Shown here in pieces: positions 53,773-63,648 of a stretch of 64,000 nucleotides of DNA. The stretch spans positions 186,001 to 250,000 of the forward strand of contig CAVXLJ010000025.1 in assembly GCA_963762605.1 (NCBI GenBank), written 5' to 3'. This DNA is from CAVSRC01 sp963762605. GTDB lineage: Bacteria; Pseudomonadota; Alphaproteobacteria; Rhizobiales; Kaistiaceae. Numbering within the stretch: the stretch's first letter is position 1; the number at the start of each line of letters is the position of its first letter. The position numbers and the translations under genes are program-made. The notes beneath the pieces are model-generated. The model was given only the letters and a program-made list of their open reading frames with translations. It made no database searches and was not told the DNA's origin.

Positions 53773-54362
53773 CGGCGCTCGTTCTGGCCTCCGGCAGCCC
53801 GGCGCGGCGGGCGCTGCTTGCCAATGCCGGCCTTACCTTCGATATCGATCCTGCGGCGCTCGACGAGCGCGCGGTCGAGGCGCCGCTGATCGCCAGCGGA
53901 GCGGCGCCGGCGGAGATTGCCATGGCGCTGGCCGAAGCCAAGGCCGTCGAGGTCAGCCGCCGCCGCGGCGATGCGCGGGTCATCGGCGCCGACCAGACAC
54001 TCGATTGCGACGGCCATCGCGGCACGAAGTCGGCGACACTGGAAGAAGCCCGCGTCCAGCTACGGCGGCTTGCCGGCCGCGCCCACCGCCTGCATTCCGC
54101 CATCGCCGTGGCGCGCGGCGGCGACATTGTCTGGCGTCATCTGGACACCGCCACGCTCACCATGCGGTCGCTGACCGGCGCCGAGATTGATGCCTATCTC
54201 GCCCGCGTGAGCGAGGCCGTTCTCGGCAGCGTCGGCGTCTATCAGCTCGAAGGCGAGGGAATCCGCCTGTTCGAGCGCATCGACGGCGACTATTTTACCA
54301 TCCTTGGCCTGCCGCTCCTGCCGCTTCTGGCGTATCTGAGAAGCCAGGGAGCGATCGAATGA
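53769..54362 (+). CDS. Maf-family nucleotide pyrophosphatase
   Basis: A 197-residue protein: LVLASGSPARRALLANAGL at the N-terminus, VIGADQTLDCDG with the catalytic Asp, and SVGVYQLEGEG. It hydrolyses non-canonical or UTP/dTTP-type nucleotides. GTG start overlapping the previous stop (GTGA). Standard neighbour of aroE in this group. Confidence 0.92.
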   Translation: MTALVLASGSPARRALLANAGLTFDIDPAALDERAVEAPLIASGAAPAEIAMALAEAKAVEVSRRRGDARVIGADQTLDCDGHRGTKSATLEEARVQLRRLAGRAHRLHSAIAVARGGDIVWRHLDTATLTMRSLTGAEIDAYLARVSEAVLGSVGVYQLEGEGIRLFERIDGDYFTILGLPLLPLLAYLRSQGAIE

Positions 54363-54378
54363 ACCGTCCGGTGCCGTC

Positions 54379-55215
54379 ATGGTGAAGCCCGTTGCCTGCG
54401 TCATCGGCTGGCCGATCAAGCATTCGCGCTCACCGGTCATTCACCGCTTCTGGTTGAACGAACTCGGCCTTGACGGCGACTACGTCATCCGCCCCGTCGA
54501 GCCCGATCAGGCTGTCGGGTTCTTCGCCACCTTTGCGCGCAGCGGCTTCGTCGGCTGCAACGTCACCGTGCCGCACAAGGAGGCGGCCTTTGCCGCGGTT
54601 CATCGCCGCGAGGCGGCGGCGGAGGAAACCGGCGCGCTCAATACTGTGTGGATCGAAGACGGCAAGCTCGCCGGCACCAACACCGACCCGGCCGGCTTTC
54701 TCGCCAATCTCGATGAACAGGCGCCCGGCTGGGACGCCAGCGCCGGCGCCGCCGTCGTGCTCGGTGCTGGCGGCGCCGCGCGTGCCGTCGTCTGGGCGCT
54801 GCTCGGTCGCGGCTTCGCCCCGGTGACCGTGGTCAATCGCACCCCCGAGCGCGCCAAGGCGTTGGCCGACCGTTTTGGATGGCGCGTGGCGACGGCCAGC
54901 TGGGAGTCCTTGCCGGGCCATCTCGCCGCCGCGCGCCTGCTGGTCAACACCACGACACTCGGCATGCATGGCCAGCCGCTGCTGGACATCGATGTCTCGC
55001 ACCTGCCGCGCGAGGCCGTGGTCAACGACCTGGTCTACGTTCCGCTGGAGACGCCGCTTGTCACCAGCGCGCGGGTTGCCGGCCTCACCGCCGTCGGCGG
55101 TCTCGGCATGCTGCTGCACCAGGCGGTGCCGGGTTTTGCCCGCTGGTTCGGCAAGCGCCCGCAGGTGACGCAGGCGCTCGTCGCCGCGGTCCAAAAGTCC
55201 ATCGAGGCCGGGTGA
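54379..55215 (+). CDS. aroE: Shikimate dehydrogenase
   Basis: A 278-residue NADPH enzyme of aromatic synthesis: substrate site KHSRSPVIH and NVTVPHKEAA with catalytic Lys67; the cofactor fold VVLGAGGAARAVVWAL and VVNRTPERAKAL; and C-terminal GLGMLLHQAVPGF. It ends overlapping the coaE start (TGATG). Confidence 0.95.
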   Translation: MVKPVACVIGWPIKHSRSPVIHRFWLNELGLDGDYVIRPVEPDQAVGFFATFARSGFVGCNVTVPHKEAAFAAVHRREAAAEETGALNTVWIEDGKLAGTNTDPAGFLANLDEQAPGWDASAGAAVVLGAGGAARAVVWALLGRGFAPVTVVNRTPERAKALADRFGWRVATASWESLPGHLAAARLLVNTTTLGMHGQPLLDIDVSHLPREAVVNDLVYVPLETPLVTSARVAGLTAVGGLGMLLHQAVPGFARWFGKRPQVTQALVAAVQKSIEAG

Positions 55216-55817
55216 TGCTTGTCCTCGGCCTCACCGGGTCGCTCGGCATGGGCAAGTCGACGGCGGCTGCGATGTTCGCCCGCTCCGGCGTTCCCGTCTT
55301 CGATGCCGATCATTTCGTCCACGCGATCTATGCACCGGGCGGGGCCGCCGTGGCCGCCGTCGAAGAAGCTTTCCCCGGCATGACCGTCGACGGCGCCATC
55401 GACAGGGGGCGCCTTGGCCGGCGCGTGGTCAGCGATTCGATCGCCTTCGCGCGGCTGGAAGCCATCGTCCATCCGCTCGTGCGCGAGGCGGCGGATGCCT
55501 TCCGCGCCGATGCCGCCGCAAAGGGTTCTCACGTCGCGCTGCTCGACATGCCGCTGCTGTTCGAGATCGGCCTCGACAGCCGCGCCGATGCCGTGGTCGT
55601 GGTCTCCACCACTTTCGAACGCCAGCGTCAGCGTGTGCTGACGCGCCCGGGCATGACCGAACAGCGCTTCGCCGCGCTGCTGGCACGCCAGATGCCCGAT
55701 GCCGAGAAGCGCGCCCGCGCCCATTTCATCATCGACACCACTGGCACCCATGCCGATACAGAGCAGCAGATCAACGAGTTGCTGCGCGCCGTCGCTGGCA
55801 TGGCCGCCGGGCTTTAG
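55215..55817 (+). CDS. coaE: Dephospho-CoA kinase
   Basis: A 200-residue P-loop kinase for the last step of CoA synthesis: LGLTGSLGMGKSTAAAMF, VFDADHFVHAIYAPGG and LLDMPLLFEIGLD. ATG 55215 shares bases with the aroE stop. Ends 4 nt into the convergent DUF2630 gene. Confidence 0.94.
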   Translation: MLVLGLTGSLGMGKSTAAAMFARSGVPVFDADHFVHAIYAPGGAAVAAVEEAFPGMTVDGAIDRGRLGRRVVSDSIAFARLEAIVHPLVREAADAFRADAAAKGSHVALLDMPLLFEIGLDSRADAVVVVSTTFERQRQRVLTRPGMTEQRFAALLARQMPDAEKRARAHFIIDTTGTHADTEQQINELLRAVAGMAAGL

Positions 55818-56050
55818 CCGCGATGGCCCTCGACCGTCCCCGGCGGGCGCAGCTCGGCATCGTCCGGGTCGTCGCCGAATTCGCGTTTCGCCCGCCGCTG
55901 GCGAAGCAGGTCCCAATACTGGTCGAGCGCCACATTGATGGCGATCAGACGCTGGCGCTCCGCCTCGGACAGCTCCCCCTTCTGGTAGAGGAAGTGCTCT
56001 TCATCGGTGAGCGCCTTGATATGGTCGAGCACAGACTGGTCGGTGGCCAT
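55814..56050 (-). CDS. DUF2630 family protein
   Basis: A 78-residue helical protein: LDHIKALTDEEHFLYQ and LIAINVALDQYWDLLRQRRAKRE, followed by DPDDAELRPPGTVEG. This is the full-length DUF2630 pattern. The function is unknown. It lies 9 nt after the aldo/keto reductase gene, likely in one transcript. Confidence 0.85.
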   Translation of the reverse strand: MATDQSVLDHIKALTDEEHFLYQKGELSEAERQRLIAINVALDQYWDLLRQRRAKREFGDDPDDAELRPPGTVEGHRG

Positions 56051-56059
56051 TTGGGTCTC

Positions 56060-56902
56060 CTACAGCATGGCAAGGCCTGCGTGCCGGCCGAGCGGGAAGG
56101 CCCGGTCGATATCGGCGATTTCGGCGTCGGTCAACATCAGGTCGCCGGCGCCGGCATTATCCGCGACATGGGCCACGGCCGCGGCCTTGGGAATGGCGAA
56201 GAGCGACACGCGGCGCGTCAGGAAAGCCAGCGCCACCTGCCGCGGCGTGGCATTGCGGGTGCCGGCGATGCGCGCCAGCACCGCGCCGCCGGCGGTCCGC
56301 GGCCCGGGGAAATCCCCGCTGCCGAAGGGGCTGTAGCCGACCACCGCCACGCCGTGCGCCGCGCACCACGGGATCACCGCGTGCTCGATGCCGCGCTCTT
56401 CCAGGTGGTAGAGCACCTGATTGCAGGCAATACGCCCCGGCCCGGCAATGTGCTCGGCTGCCTCCAGATGGGGCTGGTCGAAATTGCTGAGGCCCCAGGA
56501 CAGGATCTTGCCATCCGCCTTGAGTTGTTCGAAGGCGGCGATCGTGTCCTCCAGGGCGTGACGCCCGCGCCAGTGCAGGAGGTAGCAGTCCAGCCGGTCG
56601 GTCTTCAGCCGCTTCAGCGAAGCCTCGCACGCGGCGATCGTGCCCTGACGCGAGGCGTTCTGGGGCATCACCTTGGAGACCAGAAACACCGCGTCGCGCC
56701 GGCCATCGATCGCCTCGCCGACGATTGTCTCCGCCGCGCCGGAACCGTAGAGCTCCGCCGTATCGATATGGCTGAGGCCGAGATCGAGGCCGCGCCGCAG
56801 CGCCGCGATGGCCGCCGCCCGCGGGCTCCGTTCAAGATACCAGGTGCCCTGGCCGATGACCGGGACGCTGAAGCCGGTTGGGCCGAATCCTCTGTGCTGC
56901 AT
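56060..56902 (-). CDS. Aldo/keto reductase
   Basis: A 280-residue NADPH-dependent (alpha/beta)8 oxidoreductase. The catalytic tetrad is complete: Asp47 and Tyr52 (SHIDTAELYGSG), Lys77 (VSKVMP) and His110 (LLHW). The cofactor site is SLFAIPKAA. Substrate unknown. Divergent from the exported hydrolase gene. Confidence 0.9.
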   Translation of the reverse strand: MQHRGFGPTGFSVPVIGQGTWYLERSPRAAAIAALRRGLDLGLSHIDTAELYGSGAAETIVGEAIDGRRDAVFLVSKVMPQNASRQGTIAACEASLKRLKTDRLDCYLLHWRGRHALEDTIAAFEQLKADGKILSWGLSNFDQPHLEAAEHIAGPGRIACNQVLYHLEERGIEHAVIPWCAAHGVAVVGYSPFGSGDFPGPRTAGGAVLARIAGTRNATPRQVALAFLTRRVSLFAIPKAAAVAHVADNAGAGDLMLTDAEIADIDRAFPLGRHAGLAML

Positions 56903-57083
56903 GGCTCTCCGTTTCTCCGCCGGCCATTATAGGCAGGTCTTGCCGGCCGCCGCGACCGACGGCCCTGATTGATGCATTGAGCTTTGCCGCATTTCAGGGA
57001 AAGATTGGGCATACGGGACTGGCCGCCAAGGGCGTCCGGCCTGGTCCGCTCCAAACGGGTCCGATCAAGCGGAGAGATGTGCC

Positions 57084-57707
57084 ATGCAGCGGTTCGGTCA
57101 GATTGCTTCGGTCGTCATCGCGGCGCTCATGATTGCCCTGGCCGCCGCTCCGGCCGGTGCCGCCGAGGCCAAAGCCAAGGACAGGGGCGTCCCGCCGCCG
57201 CCCATCTTCGTCATGCGCGGTGGCCTGAACATCTTCTCGACCGGCATGGATGTGCTGGCCAAGGAGCTGACCGACAAGGGCTATCCCGCCATCTCCGACA
57301 GTTTCGAGGACTGGCGCAGCCAGATGGCCAAGATGGTCGCGGCATACAAGGCGCACCCCTATCCGATCATTCTCATCGGCCACTCCTACGGTGCCGAAAC
57401 CGCCCTGCTGATGGCCTACAAGCTCAGGGACGAGAACGTCCCTGTCGCGCTTCTGGTGTTTTTCGACCTGACCAATTCCGGCAGGGTGCCGGCCAATGTC
57501 GCCCATGTCCTGAACTTCCGCTCGTCATCCGCCACCGGCATCGATGTCACCGTCACCGGCGGCTTCGGTTTTTCCGGCACCATCCAGAACGTCACGCGGG
57601 CGGACCTCAACCATCTCAACATCGACAAGGCGGAAGACCTGCACAAGCAGACGATCGACGAGATTGCGACACTTCTGGGCAAGCCCGCCAGGACCGCCAA
57701 GGAATAG
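57084..57707 (+). CDS. Exported alpha/beta-hydrolase-like protein
   Basis: A 207-residue protein with a signal peptide (residues 1 to about 27, ending AGAAEA). The core has VMRGGLNIFSTGMDVLA and the nucleophile elbow IGHSYGAET with Ser101. The short length suggests a minimal serine hydrolase or thioesterase. It may have a late His in LNHLNID. Substrate unknown. Confidence 0.75.
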   Translation: MQRFGQIASVVIAALMIALAAAPAGAAEAKAKDRGVPPPPIFVMRGGLNIFSTGMDVLAKELTDKGYPAISDSFEDWRSQMAKMVAAYKAHPYPIILIGHSYGAETALLMAYKLRDENVPVALLVFFDLTNSGRVPANVAHVLNFRSSSATGIDVTVTGGFGFSGTIQNVTRADLNHLNIDKAEDLHKQTIDEIATLLGKPARTAKE

Positions 57708-57772
57708 ACCAGAAGCGCGTTCCGGCCCCTTGCGCCGCGGCGCGCAAGCGGCCACGCTTCGATCAGCGAATC

Positions 57773-58486
57773 ATGCGTGAAATCGTCTTCGACACCGAGA
57801 CCACCGGGCTCGACCCGCTTGCCGGCGACCGTATCGTCGAGATCGGCGCCATCGAGCTCGTCAACCACATCCCGTCGGGCAAGCACTTCCACGCCTATCT
57901 CAACCCGGAACGGCCGATGTCGGCCGATGCCGTCCGCATCCACGGTCTCGACGACGCCTTTCTCAAGGACAAGCCGCGGTTCGCCGAGATCGCCGGGGAT
58001 CTGGTCGCCTTCCTCGAAGAGGGCAACCTGATTGCTCATAATGCCAGCTTCGATATGGGCTTCATCAATGCCGAACTGGCCCGTGTCGGCCGTCCGCCAA
58101 TCTCCGACGAGCGCGTCATCGACACACTGATGCTCGCCCGCCGCAAGCACCCGGGCAGCCCCGCCTCGCTCGATGCGCTGCTCTCCCGCTACCAGATCAA
58201 CGCCTCGCGCCGCACGCTGCACGGCGCGCTGCTCGATGCCGAGCTTCTTGCCGAGGTCTATATCGAGCTGATCGGCGGCCGGCAGGCGGCGCTGACGCTG
58301 GGCGAAGAGCCGGACGCGCCGACCATCGCCGTCCATCATCATGCGGTTGTTACCGGCGAGCGGCCGGCGCCGCGCGCCTTCACCTTGAGCGCCGAAGAGC
58401 GGGTTGCCCACGGTGCTGCCCTCCAGCACCTCGGCGACAAGTCCATCTGGCAGGATTATCTCGGCAACGCCGAGGCAATGGCCTGA
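57773..58486 (+). CDS. dnaQ: DNA polymerase III epsilon subunit
   Basis: A 237-residue 3'-5' proofreading exonuclease: Exo I REIVFDTETTGLDP, Exo II HNASFDMGFIN, and Exo III LHGALLDAELLAEVY (the HxxxxxD motif). The C-terminal tail (LSAEERVAHGAALQHLGDKSIW) binds the polymerase alpha subunit. ATG 57773 starts right at the domain. Confidence 0.95.
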   Translation: MREIVFDTETTGLDPLAGDRIVEIGAIELVNHIPSGKHFHAYLNPERPMSADAVRIHGLDDAFLKDKPRFAEIAGDLVAFLEEGNLIAHNASFDMGFINAELARVGRPPISDERVIDTLMLARRKHPGSPASLDALLSRYQINASRRTLHGALLDAELLAEVYIELIGGRQAALTLGEEPDAPTIAVHHHAVVTGERPAPRAFTLSAEERVAHGAALQHLGDKSIWQDYLGNAEAMA

Positions 58487-58547
58487 CGCTGGCCCGCCGT
58501 CGCCCTATGTTGCGGGCCTGTCTTTCCGCCGGTGGAGCTTCACGCCC

Positions 58548-59537
58548 GTGATTCCCTATTCCCTTCTCGATCTGGCGCCGATCGTCGCCGGTGGCTCGGC
58601 TGCCCAGTCGCTCGGCCACACGCTCGATCTCGCGCGCCATGCCGAAGGCTGGGGCTATCGCCGCTACTGGCTCGCCGAACACCACAACATGCCGGGCATC
58701 GCCAGCTCTGCCACCGCCGTGGTCATCGGCGCCGTCGCCGCCGGCACCAGGACGCTGCGTATCGGCGCCGGCGGCGTCATGCTGCCCAACCATTCGCCGC
58801 TCGTGATCGCCGAGCAGTTCGGCACGCTGGAGAGCCTCTATCCCGGCCGCATCGATCTCGGCCTCGGCCGCGCGCCCGGCACCGACCAGCTGACCGCCCG
58901 AGCGCTCAGGCGCGACGTCAACGCCGCCGCCGAGCACTTCCCCGACGACGTTCTCGAGTTGCAGAGACTGCTCGGCCCTGCCGAGCCGGGCCAATACATC
59001 CACGCCGTCCCCGGCGTCGACACCAATGTGCCGCTATGGATCCTCGGCTCCAGCCTCTACGGCGCTCAGCTCGCCGCGCTCATTGGCCTGCCCTATTCCT
59101 TCGCCTCCCATTTCGCGCCGGATGCTCTCCTCCCCGCGCTCGCCATCTATCGCGAGCGCTTCGCGCCTTCGGCGCAGATGAAGAAGCCCTATGCCATGCC
59201 GGCACTGCAGGTGGTCGCCGCCGACAGCGAGGCGGAGGCGCGGCGCCTGTTCACCTCCACCCAGCAGGCCTTCGCCAACATGCAGCGCAATGCCCGCGGG
59301 CCGCTGCCTGCCCCCATCGACGACATCGAGACCTACTGGTCGCCGGCGGAAAAGGAACGGGCGTCACACATGCTGACCTACGCCGCGGTCGGTTCGCCCG
59401 ATACCGTGCGCGAGAGGCTGAGAAAGTTCATCGCGTTGACGGCCGCCGACGAGGTGATGATCGCCGGTCAGATTTTCGATCACGCGGCCCGGCTGCGCTC
59501 TTTCGAGATCGTCGCCGAGGTCATGAAGTCGCTGTGA
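58548..59537 (+). CDS. LLM-class flavin-dependent oxidoreductase
   Basis: A 329-residue bacterial-luciferase-like barrel with GTG start: YSLLDLAPIVAGGSAAQSL, RYWLAEHHNMPGIASSATAV, GGVMLPNHSPLVIAEQFGTL, LGLGRAPGTDQ and the C-terminal VGSPDTVRERLRKF. This is the YhbW-like group; it uses reduced flavin on an unknown substrate. Confidence 0.9.
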   Translation: MIPYSLLDLAPIVAGGSAAQSLGHTLDLARHAEGWGYRRYWLAEHHNMPGIASSATAVVIGAVAAGTRTLRIGAGGVMLPNHSPLVIAEQFGTLESLYPGRIDLGLGRAPGTDQLTARALRRDVNAAAEHFPDDVLELQRLLGPAEPGQYIHAVPGVDTNVPLWILGSSLYGAQLAALIGLPYSFASHFAPDALLPALAIYRERFAPSAQMKKPYAMPALQVVAADSEAEARRLFTSTQQAFANMQRNARGPLPAPIDDIETYWSPAEKERASHMLTYAAVGSPDTVRERLRKFIALTAADEVMIAGQIFDHAARLRSFEIVAEVMKSL

Positions 59538-59547
59538 CGGCCGCGGC

Positions 59548-61491
59548 TCAGCGCAGCCACAGCCGCGCATAGGGCGGCAGCACGATGCGGCCGTCGTGCA
59601 GGCCGACCGGGTTGTCCGACAGCCCGTCGAAGAATTGCGTGGCGCCTTGCGCTTTCGCCCAGCCGGCGTCGAGCGCCGTCCACAATTCTCCGAAATTATA
59701 GATGCACACGACCGCGTTGGTCGGCGCCTTGCGCACGAAGGCGAAGAGGCTGCTCTGGCCGGTCTCGACGATCACCGTCGGATTGGCCCCGTGAAACTCA
59801 GGCATGGCGCGTCGCCGCTCGAGGATGCGCTTGACGCCGCGCCACACGCGGGCCGCCGGCGTCTCGCTGTCGGCGGCCATCGCCGCGGCCGCTCGCTCCC
59901 AGTCCATGCGTGGTCGGTGCACCCAGCGGCTGTCATGGGCGTGCGCCGGCTCTTCGAGATAGCCGTAGTCGTTGAGAAGCGCGATCTCGTCGCCCATGTA
60001 GATCAGCGGGATTCCGCCGAAGCTCGCCATCAGTGCGTGCCCGAGCAGGATGCGATCGATCGCCCGATCGATTGCGGCGCGCTCGCCATCGGCCTCGGCT
60101 CGTTCCAGCCCGGCCAGCGAGGCGCATGAGCCGCTGATGCGCTTGTCGCCGGTGGCTGGATTGAACTGGAAGATCAGCCCGCGCGAAAACGAGCCGGGAA
60201 AGACACCCTCGTAGAAGTCGGAAAGAAAAGCGCGGTGCAGGAAGCCGTCGAGGCCGACGGCACGCGCGTCCTCGTCGGTCACCGCCCAGCCGATATCGTC
60301 GTGGCAGCGGATGTAGGTGGCATAGGTGGCATTGGGAAGCGCCGGTGGAAAATGCGTGCGCATCACGTAGGTCATCAGCCGCGTGTCGCGCGCGGCCAGC
60401 GCCGACCAGAACTGCACCATCAGCGAATTGTGATAGGCGAGGTTGCCTTCGCGGCCATCGTGCTCGCCGAGCCCGAGATAGGGGATCATCTCGGCCGGCG
60501 AGACGATTGCCTCTTCCAGATGGATCACGGCCGGGGCAGCGATGCGGCTGACCGCGCGCAGCGCATGCAGCAGCATGTGCACTTCCGGTTCCGACTGGCA
60601 GCGCGTGCCCATGCGCTTCCATAGGAAAGCCGGCGCATCGAAGCGCAGCACGTCGATGCCCTGGTTGGCGAGGAACAGCATCACGCCCGCCATCTCGAGG
60701 AACACATCAGGGTTCGCCCAGTTGAGGTCCCACTGGTGTTCGTTGAAGGTGGTCCACACCCATTTTCCCGCTGGCGCGATGTCGGGATAGAAGGTGAAGC
60801 TTCCCGGCGCATTGTCGGGAAAGATCTCGATCAGCGTCTTCTCGTATTCCTTGGGCAGACGGTCGTCGTCGAACATCAGGTAGTAGTCCTGATATTTGGC
60901 GTCGCCCTTCCGCGCCTTCACCGCCCACTCGTGTTCCTTGGCGGTGTGGTTGACCACCAGGTCGATGCACAGGCTGATGCCGCGCTGGCGCAACAGCCCG
61001 GCGAGCGCCGCCAGCTCGTCCATGGTGCCGTAGGCCGGATCGATGGCGCGGTAGTCCATCACCGAATAGCCGCCGTCGCTGTCGCCGGGCCTGGGCCTCA
61101 GGCAGGGCATCAGGTGGACATAGGTGATGCCGAGCGCCTCCAGATAATCGAGCCGGTCGGCGATGTGTGTCAGGTCGCCGGCGAAGCGGTCGATGTAGAA
61201 CACGTAGCCGGCCATCCCGGGCCGCTGGAACCAGTCGGGTTCGAGGTCGCGCTTGAGGTCGAGCCATTTCAGCGCGTCCGGCCGCGCCGCCCACGAATCG
61301 ACGAGCAGCTTGGTCAGCGCCCGGCAGAAACGGTCATAGTCCGGCCGCTGCCCATAGAGCCGCTCCAGCATGCCGAACAGGTCGGCGCGGCTGCGCTCCA
61401 TGCGCAGGTCGAAGACACGGTGATCGAATGCGTTCCCGCTCACGTTCTTGTGCACGGCCTTTGGCACCTCCACGAGAACTGCATCATGCAT
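59548..61491 (-). CDS. Amylosucrase (GH13)
   Basis: A 647-residue GH13 glucosyltransferase. The catalytic nucleophile Asp285 (VLRFDAP) and acid/base Glu327 (HLEEAIVSP) are at almost the same numbering as Neisseria amylosucrase (286 and 328). HDDIGW supplies the third acidic residue. The neighbouring WKRMGT, RIAAPAV and GSFSRGLIFQFNPATGDKRISG (in parts) are amylosucrase-specific. It builds alpha-1,4-glucan from sucrose or hydrolyses sucrose. No sucrose transporter is next to it. Convergent with the LLM gene, 10 nt apart. Confidence 0.9.
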   Translation of the reverse strand: MHDAVLVEVPKAVHKNVSGNAFDHRVFDLRMERSRADLFGMLERLYGQRPDYDRFCRALTKLLVDSWAARPDALKWLDLKRDLEPDWFQRPGMAGYVFYIDRFAGDLTHIADRLDYLEALGITYVHLMPCLRPRPGDSDGGYSVMDYRAIDPAYGTMDELAALAGLLRQRGISLCIDLVVNHTAKEHEWAVKARKGDAKYQDYYLMFDDDRLPKEYEKTLIEIFPDNAPGSFTFYPDIAPAGKWVWTTFNEHQWDLNWANPDVFLEMAGVMLFLANQGIDVLRFDAPAFLWKRMGTRCQSEPEVHMLLHALRAVSRIAAPAVIHLEEAIVSPAEMIPYLGLGEHDGREGNLAYHNSLMVQFWSALAARDTRLMTYVMRTHFPPALPNATYATYIRCHDDIGWAVTDEDARAVGLDGFLHRAFLSDFYEGVFPGSFSRGLIFQFNPATGDKRISGSCASLAGLERAEADGERAAIDRAIDRILLGHALMASFGGIPLIYMGDEIALLNDYGYLEEPAHAHDSRWVHRPRMDWERAAAAMAADSETPAARVWRGVKRILERRRAMPEFHGANPTVIVETGQSSLFAFVRKAPTNAVVCIYNFGELWTALDAGWAKAQGATQFFDGLSDNPVGLHDGRIVLPPYARLWLR

Positions 61492-61619
61492 CAGCGGCCA
61501 GGTTCTGCGGTAGGGGGCATGCCGGATCGGACCGCCCGCCCGGTAATATTACCCGGATTTTATTGACAGCTCGATTTCAGCCGGATAAAGCCGAGCGCGC
61601 ATTTTTCGCGAGACAGACG

Positions 61620-62216
61620 ATGACTGCACGATCCTCCAGGCATTGCATTGCCTTCGACGGACCGCGGCGCGTTGCGGCCGGTCCGCTGGGCGCGGTTGCG
61701 CTGGCTGCCAAGGCCGCGATCGATGCCAATGAAGCGGCGCAAATCCTGATCTTCGACAGCACGACCAGCGAGCCCGTCGAGGTTGATTTGCGCGGCTCGG
61801 CGGAGGATATCGCCGCGCGCCTCGCATCAGGTGCGGATCCGGCCGAGCGACACGACCGGCGCGGACCGGGGCGGCCGCGGCTTGGCGTCGTGGCGCGCGA
61901 AGTCACGCTGCTGCCGCGCCACTGGGACTGGCTGCGCGGCCAGCCGGGTGGTGCGTCCGTGGCGCTGCGCAAGCTTGTCGAGGCGGCCAGCCGCACCTCC
62001 GGCAAGCGCGATGCCGAACGCGAGGCGCGCGAGGCGGCCTACCGCTTCATGTCGGCCATGGCCGGCAACGAGGCCGGATTCGAGGAGGCTGCGCGCGCGC
62101 TCTTCGCCGGCAACCGCGAGCGATTCGTCGCCTGTGCCGCGTCCTGGCCGCCCGATATCCGCGACCATGCCACGGCGCTGGCTTTCCCCGCGGCGGACGC
62201 TATCACGGGCGGCTGA
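61620..62216 (+). CDS. DUF2239 family protein
   Basis: A 198-residue protein: the N-terminal part CIAFDGPRRVAAGPLG, LIFDSTTSEPVEVDLRG, and the family core RPRLGVVAREVTLLPRHWDWL, QPGGASVALRKLVEAA. Function unknown. ATG 61620 fits the family start; it is 28 nt before the MATE gene and probably co-transcribed. Confidence 0.88.
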   Translation: MTARSSRHCIAFDGPRRVAAGPLGAVALAAKAAIDANEAAQILIFDSTTSEPVEVDLRGSAEDIAARLASGADPAERHDRRGPGRPRLGVVAREVTLLPRHWDWLRGQPGGASVALRKLVEAASRTSGKRDAEREAREAAYRFMSAMAGNEAGFEEAARALFAGNRERFVACAASWPPDIRDHATALAFPAADAITGG

Positions 62217-62244
62217 CGCGCCGGCAACCGATATCTGCGAGGAC

Positions 62245-63636
62245 ATGACGATGAAGCCGGAACATGGTCCGGCGGGCGGTGCGGCCCGCACGCTCTCCGA
62301 GCCCCTGTGGAAGGGCTTCCTGGTCTTCCTGGCGCCGATGATGCTGGCCAACATCCTGCAGGGCCTGTCCGGCACCATCAACGGCATCTTCCTCGGCCAG
62401 ATGATCGGCGTCGAAGCGGTCGCGACGGTTTCCGTGCTCTTTCCGGTCGTCTTCTTCCTGATCGCCTTCATCATCGGCATCGGCGCCGGTTCGGCGATCC
62501 TCATCGGGCAGGCCTATGGCGCCGGTGCCGTCGACAAGCTGAAGTCCATCGCCGGCACGTCCCTGTCGGTGACGTTGATCTTCGGCATTCTGGTTGCGAT
62601 CTTTGGCGGCGCCTTCACCGATCGGCTGCTCATCGCCCTTCAGACCCCCGCCGACATCCTGCCCGCGGCGACCGCCTATGCCCGCGTCATGTTGTTGGCG
62701 ATGCCCGGTCTTTTCGTCTTTCTGCTGGTCACCTCGATGATGCGCGGCGTCGGCGACTCGCTGACACCCCTCTACACGCTCGGGCTTTCGACGGCCGTCG
62801 GCTTCGTGGTCACGCCGGCGCTCATCCGCGGTTGGTTCGGCTTGCCGAAGCTCGGGGTCGTCAGTGCCGCCTGTGCCAGCATCGTCTCGTTCGTGGTCGC
62901 GCTGGTGTGGCTCGCCTTCTATCTGCGTCGCAAGCGCCATCCGCTGGCGCCGGATATGGCGCTGCTCAGGCACATGCGCATCCAACCGGCGATCCTGAAA
63001 CGGGTGCTCGGCATCGGCCTGCCGACGTCGATACAGATGGTCGCCATTTCGCTTGCCGAGATCGTGCTGCTCGGCTTCGTCAACGGCTTCGGCTCGGACG
63101 CCACGGCGGCCTATGGCGCCGTCAACCAGGTCATCACCTATGTCCAGTTTCCGGCCATCTCGATCTCGATCACGGTGTCGATCTTCGGGGCCCAGGCGAT
63201 CGGCCGCGGCGACGTCGGCCGCCTCGGCGCCATCGTGCGCACCGGGCAGATGCTCAACCTCGCCCTCACCGGCGGCCTGGTCGTGGTCGCCTATCTGTTC
63301 TCGCGCGACCTGATCGGCCTGTTCATCACCAGTCCCGCCGTTCTCGAACTGGCGCAGGGGCTCCTGCACATCGTTCTGTGGAGCATGGTCGTCTTCGGAG
63401 CAGCCGGCGTCATGGCGAGCATCATGCGCGCCAGCGGCACGGTGCTGATGCCGATGGCGCTGACCATCTTCGCCATCTTCGCGGTCGAGGTGCCGGCGGC
63501 GTGGCTGCTCAGCCGGGCGATCGGCATCGACGGAATCTGGATGGCCTATCCGATCGCCTTCACCGCCATGCTCGTCCTGCAGACCGGGCTCTACTGGCTG
63601 TTTTGGAAGCGGCGGCCGATCAAGCGCCTCGTCTGA
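62245..63636 (+). CDS. MATE-family efflux transporter
   Basis: A 463-residue inner-membrane antiporter with twelve predicted helices: APMMLANILQGLSGTINGIFLG, the second repeat GLPTSIQMVAISLAEIVLLGFVNGFG and family loops such as GQAYGAG and RGVGDSLTPL. It exports drugs or metabolites using Na+ or H+. Start at MTMKPEHG (62245) or 62251. Confidence 0.92.
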   Translation: MTMKPEHGPAGGAARTLSEPLWKGFLVFLAPMMLANILQGLSGTINGIFLGQMIGVEAVATVSVLFPVVFFLIAFIIGIGAGSAILIGQAYGAGAVDKLKSIAGTSLSVTLIFGILVAIFGGAFTDRLLIALQTPADILPAATAYARVMLLAMPGLFVFLLVTSMMRGVGDSLTPLYTLGLSTAVGFVVTPALIRGWFGLPKLGVVSAACASIVSFVVALVWLAFYLRRKRHPLAPDMALLRHMRIQPAILKRVLGIGLPTSIQMVAISLAEIVLLGFVNGFGSDATAAYGAVNQVITYVQFPAISISITVSIFGAQAIGRGDVGRLGAIVRTGQMLNLALTGGLVVVAYLFSRDLIGLFITSPAVLELAQGLLHIVLWSMVVFGAAGVMASIMRASGTVLMPMALTIFAIFAVEVPAAWLLSRAIGIDGIWMAYPIAFTAMLVLQTGLYWLFWKRRPIKRLV

Positions 63637-63648
63637 GATGGTCGAGCG

